A DNA stretch of 7,194 bases, taken from JAFMPW01 sp040830565 (GTDB lineage Bacteria > Bacteroidota > Bacteroidia > Flavobacteriales > Flavobacteriaceae). The notes under the pieces were generated by a model. The model worked only from the letters and a program-made list of their open reading frames with translations. It ran no database searches and was not told where the DNA came from. Below are positions 6,638 to 7,194 of the stretch, in pieces. A program made the position numbers and the translations under genes. The stretch is from assembly GCA_040830565.1 (NCBI GenBank), contig JBFOMC010000180.1, positions 1 to 7,194 on the forward strand, in the 5' to 3' direction. The first letter of the stretch is position 1; the number at the start of each line of letters is the position of its first letter.

Positions 6638-7194
6638 GAAAAAAAGTCCTTTTCATAGATAGGGATGGAACTATAATCCGAGAGCCGGCGGATGAGCAGA
6701 TCGATAGTTTTGAAAAACTTCAATTTTATCCCAAGGTATTCACCTATTTAAGTAAGATAGCGAGCGAACTTGATTATGAACTGGTCATGATTACCAATCA
6801 GGATGGGCTTGGGACCGATGTGTTTCCGGAAGAGACCTTTTGGCCCGTGCATAATTTTATCCTTAAGGCCTTTGAAAATGAAGGAGTGGTTTTCGATGAA
6901 ATATTTATAGATAGAACCTTTCCTAAAGACAAGGCTGAAACCAGAAAACCGGGAACTGGTATGCTAACCCAGTATTTTGATGAGGTCTATGATCTCAACA
7001 CGTCTTATGTTATCGGCGATAGATTAACAGATATTGAACTGGCCAAGAACCTTGGGGCCAGAGGGGTTTTTATAAACGACAATACACAGCTTGGGGAAGA
7101 TGAAATAAGTGTAGACCAAGGGGAGTTGGCCAATTATATTGCTCTTGAAAGCAACGATTGGGAAGTGATCTATGAATTCTTGAAGTTAGATACC
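6634..7194 (+). CDS. hisB: HisB, histidinol-phosphatase domain (3' part beyond window)
   Basis: The first 187 codons are present and the frame is still open at the right edge. This part is the HAD-type histidinol-phosphate phosphatase domain of HisB. D9 and D11 in FIDRDGT are the nucleophile and general acid/base, T54-N55 in MITNQDG form motif II, K105 in TRKPGTGM is motif III, and D129 and D133 in VIGDRLTD are the magnesium-binding motif IV. Position after hisC and the length already reached suggest the bifunctional form, with the imidazoleglycerol-phosphate dehydratase domain (about 170 more residues) to the right; the window does not show it. The Cys/His zinc loop known from E. coli HisB is absent: the segment just before K105 (FIDRTFPKDKAETRKP) has no Cys or His. 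The start overlaps the hisC stop by four bases, indicating coupled translation. Confidence 0.93.
   Translation, partial: MRKKVLFIDRDGTIIREPADEQIDSFEKLQFYPKVFTYLSKIASELDYELVMITNQDGLGTDVFPEETFWPVHNFILKAFENEGVVFDEIFIDRTFPKDKAETRKPGTGMLTQYFDEVYDLNTSYVIGDRLTDIELAKNLGARGVFINDNTQLGEDEISVDQGELANYIALESNDWEVIYEFLKLDT

Overview
This is ordinary chromosomal DNA from a member of the Bacteroidota, most likely a (marine) Flavobacteriaceae species. The base composition is moderately AT-rich. Genes start after A-rich, poorly Shine-Dalgarno-like stretches, and one candidate promoter fits the Bacteroidota TTTG / TAnnTTT pattern. The proteins (a von Willebrand A membrane protein, a prohibitin-type SPFH protein, long-form HisG and a HisB phosphatase domain without the zinc loop) also suit that group. 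The assignment rests on protein character, not on a database search.

Left part (1-3181): four same-strand genes packed closely. They are the 3' end of a YbjQ/UPF0145-like gene, a 41-codon single-pass membrane ORF that continues in the same frame after the ybjQ stop, a 677-residue VWA-domain membrane protein with three membrane helices, and a 271-residue prohibitin/SPFH protein. They look like one transcription unit of envelope-associated functions. Their joint role is unknown.

Middle (3182-3399): a 218-base intergenic region holding what reads as a complete histidine attenuator. It has a candidate promoter, a 17-codon leader peptide with three consecutive His codons, a four-segment set of mutually exclusive RNA pairings, and an intrinsic terminator with a 9-bp stem and six U. 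This is the most informative part of the window. The strand that would form the antiterminator is encoded by the C-terminal codons of the leader peptide.

Right part (3400-7194): the start of the histidine biosynthetic operon in the order hisG-hisD-hisC-hisB. hisG/hisD overlap by 1 base and hisC/hisB by 4 bases, while hisD/hisC are separated by 41 bases containing a small hairpin. hisB is cut by the window end after its phosphatase domain. HisG makes phosphoribosyl-ATP (step 1), HisC the aminotransfer, HisB the phosphatase (and, beyond the window, probably the dehydratase) and HisD the last two oxidations. The remaining genes (typically hisH, hisA, hisF, hisIE) would be expected to the right.

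I found no mobile element, CRISPR array, tRNA or rRNA. I saw no clearly new multi-gene system. The notable items are the attenuator, the small membrane ORF and the altered HisB metal loop.
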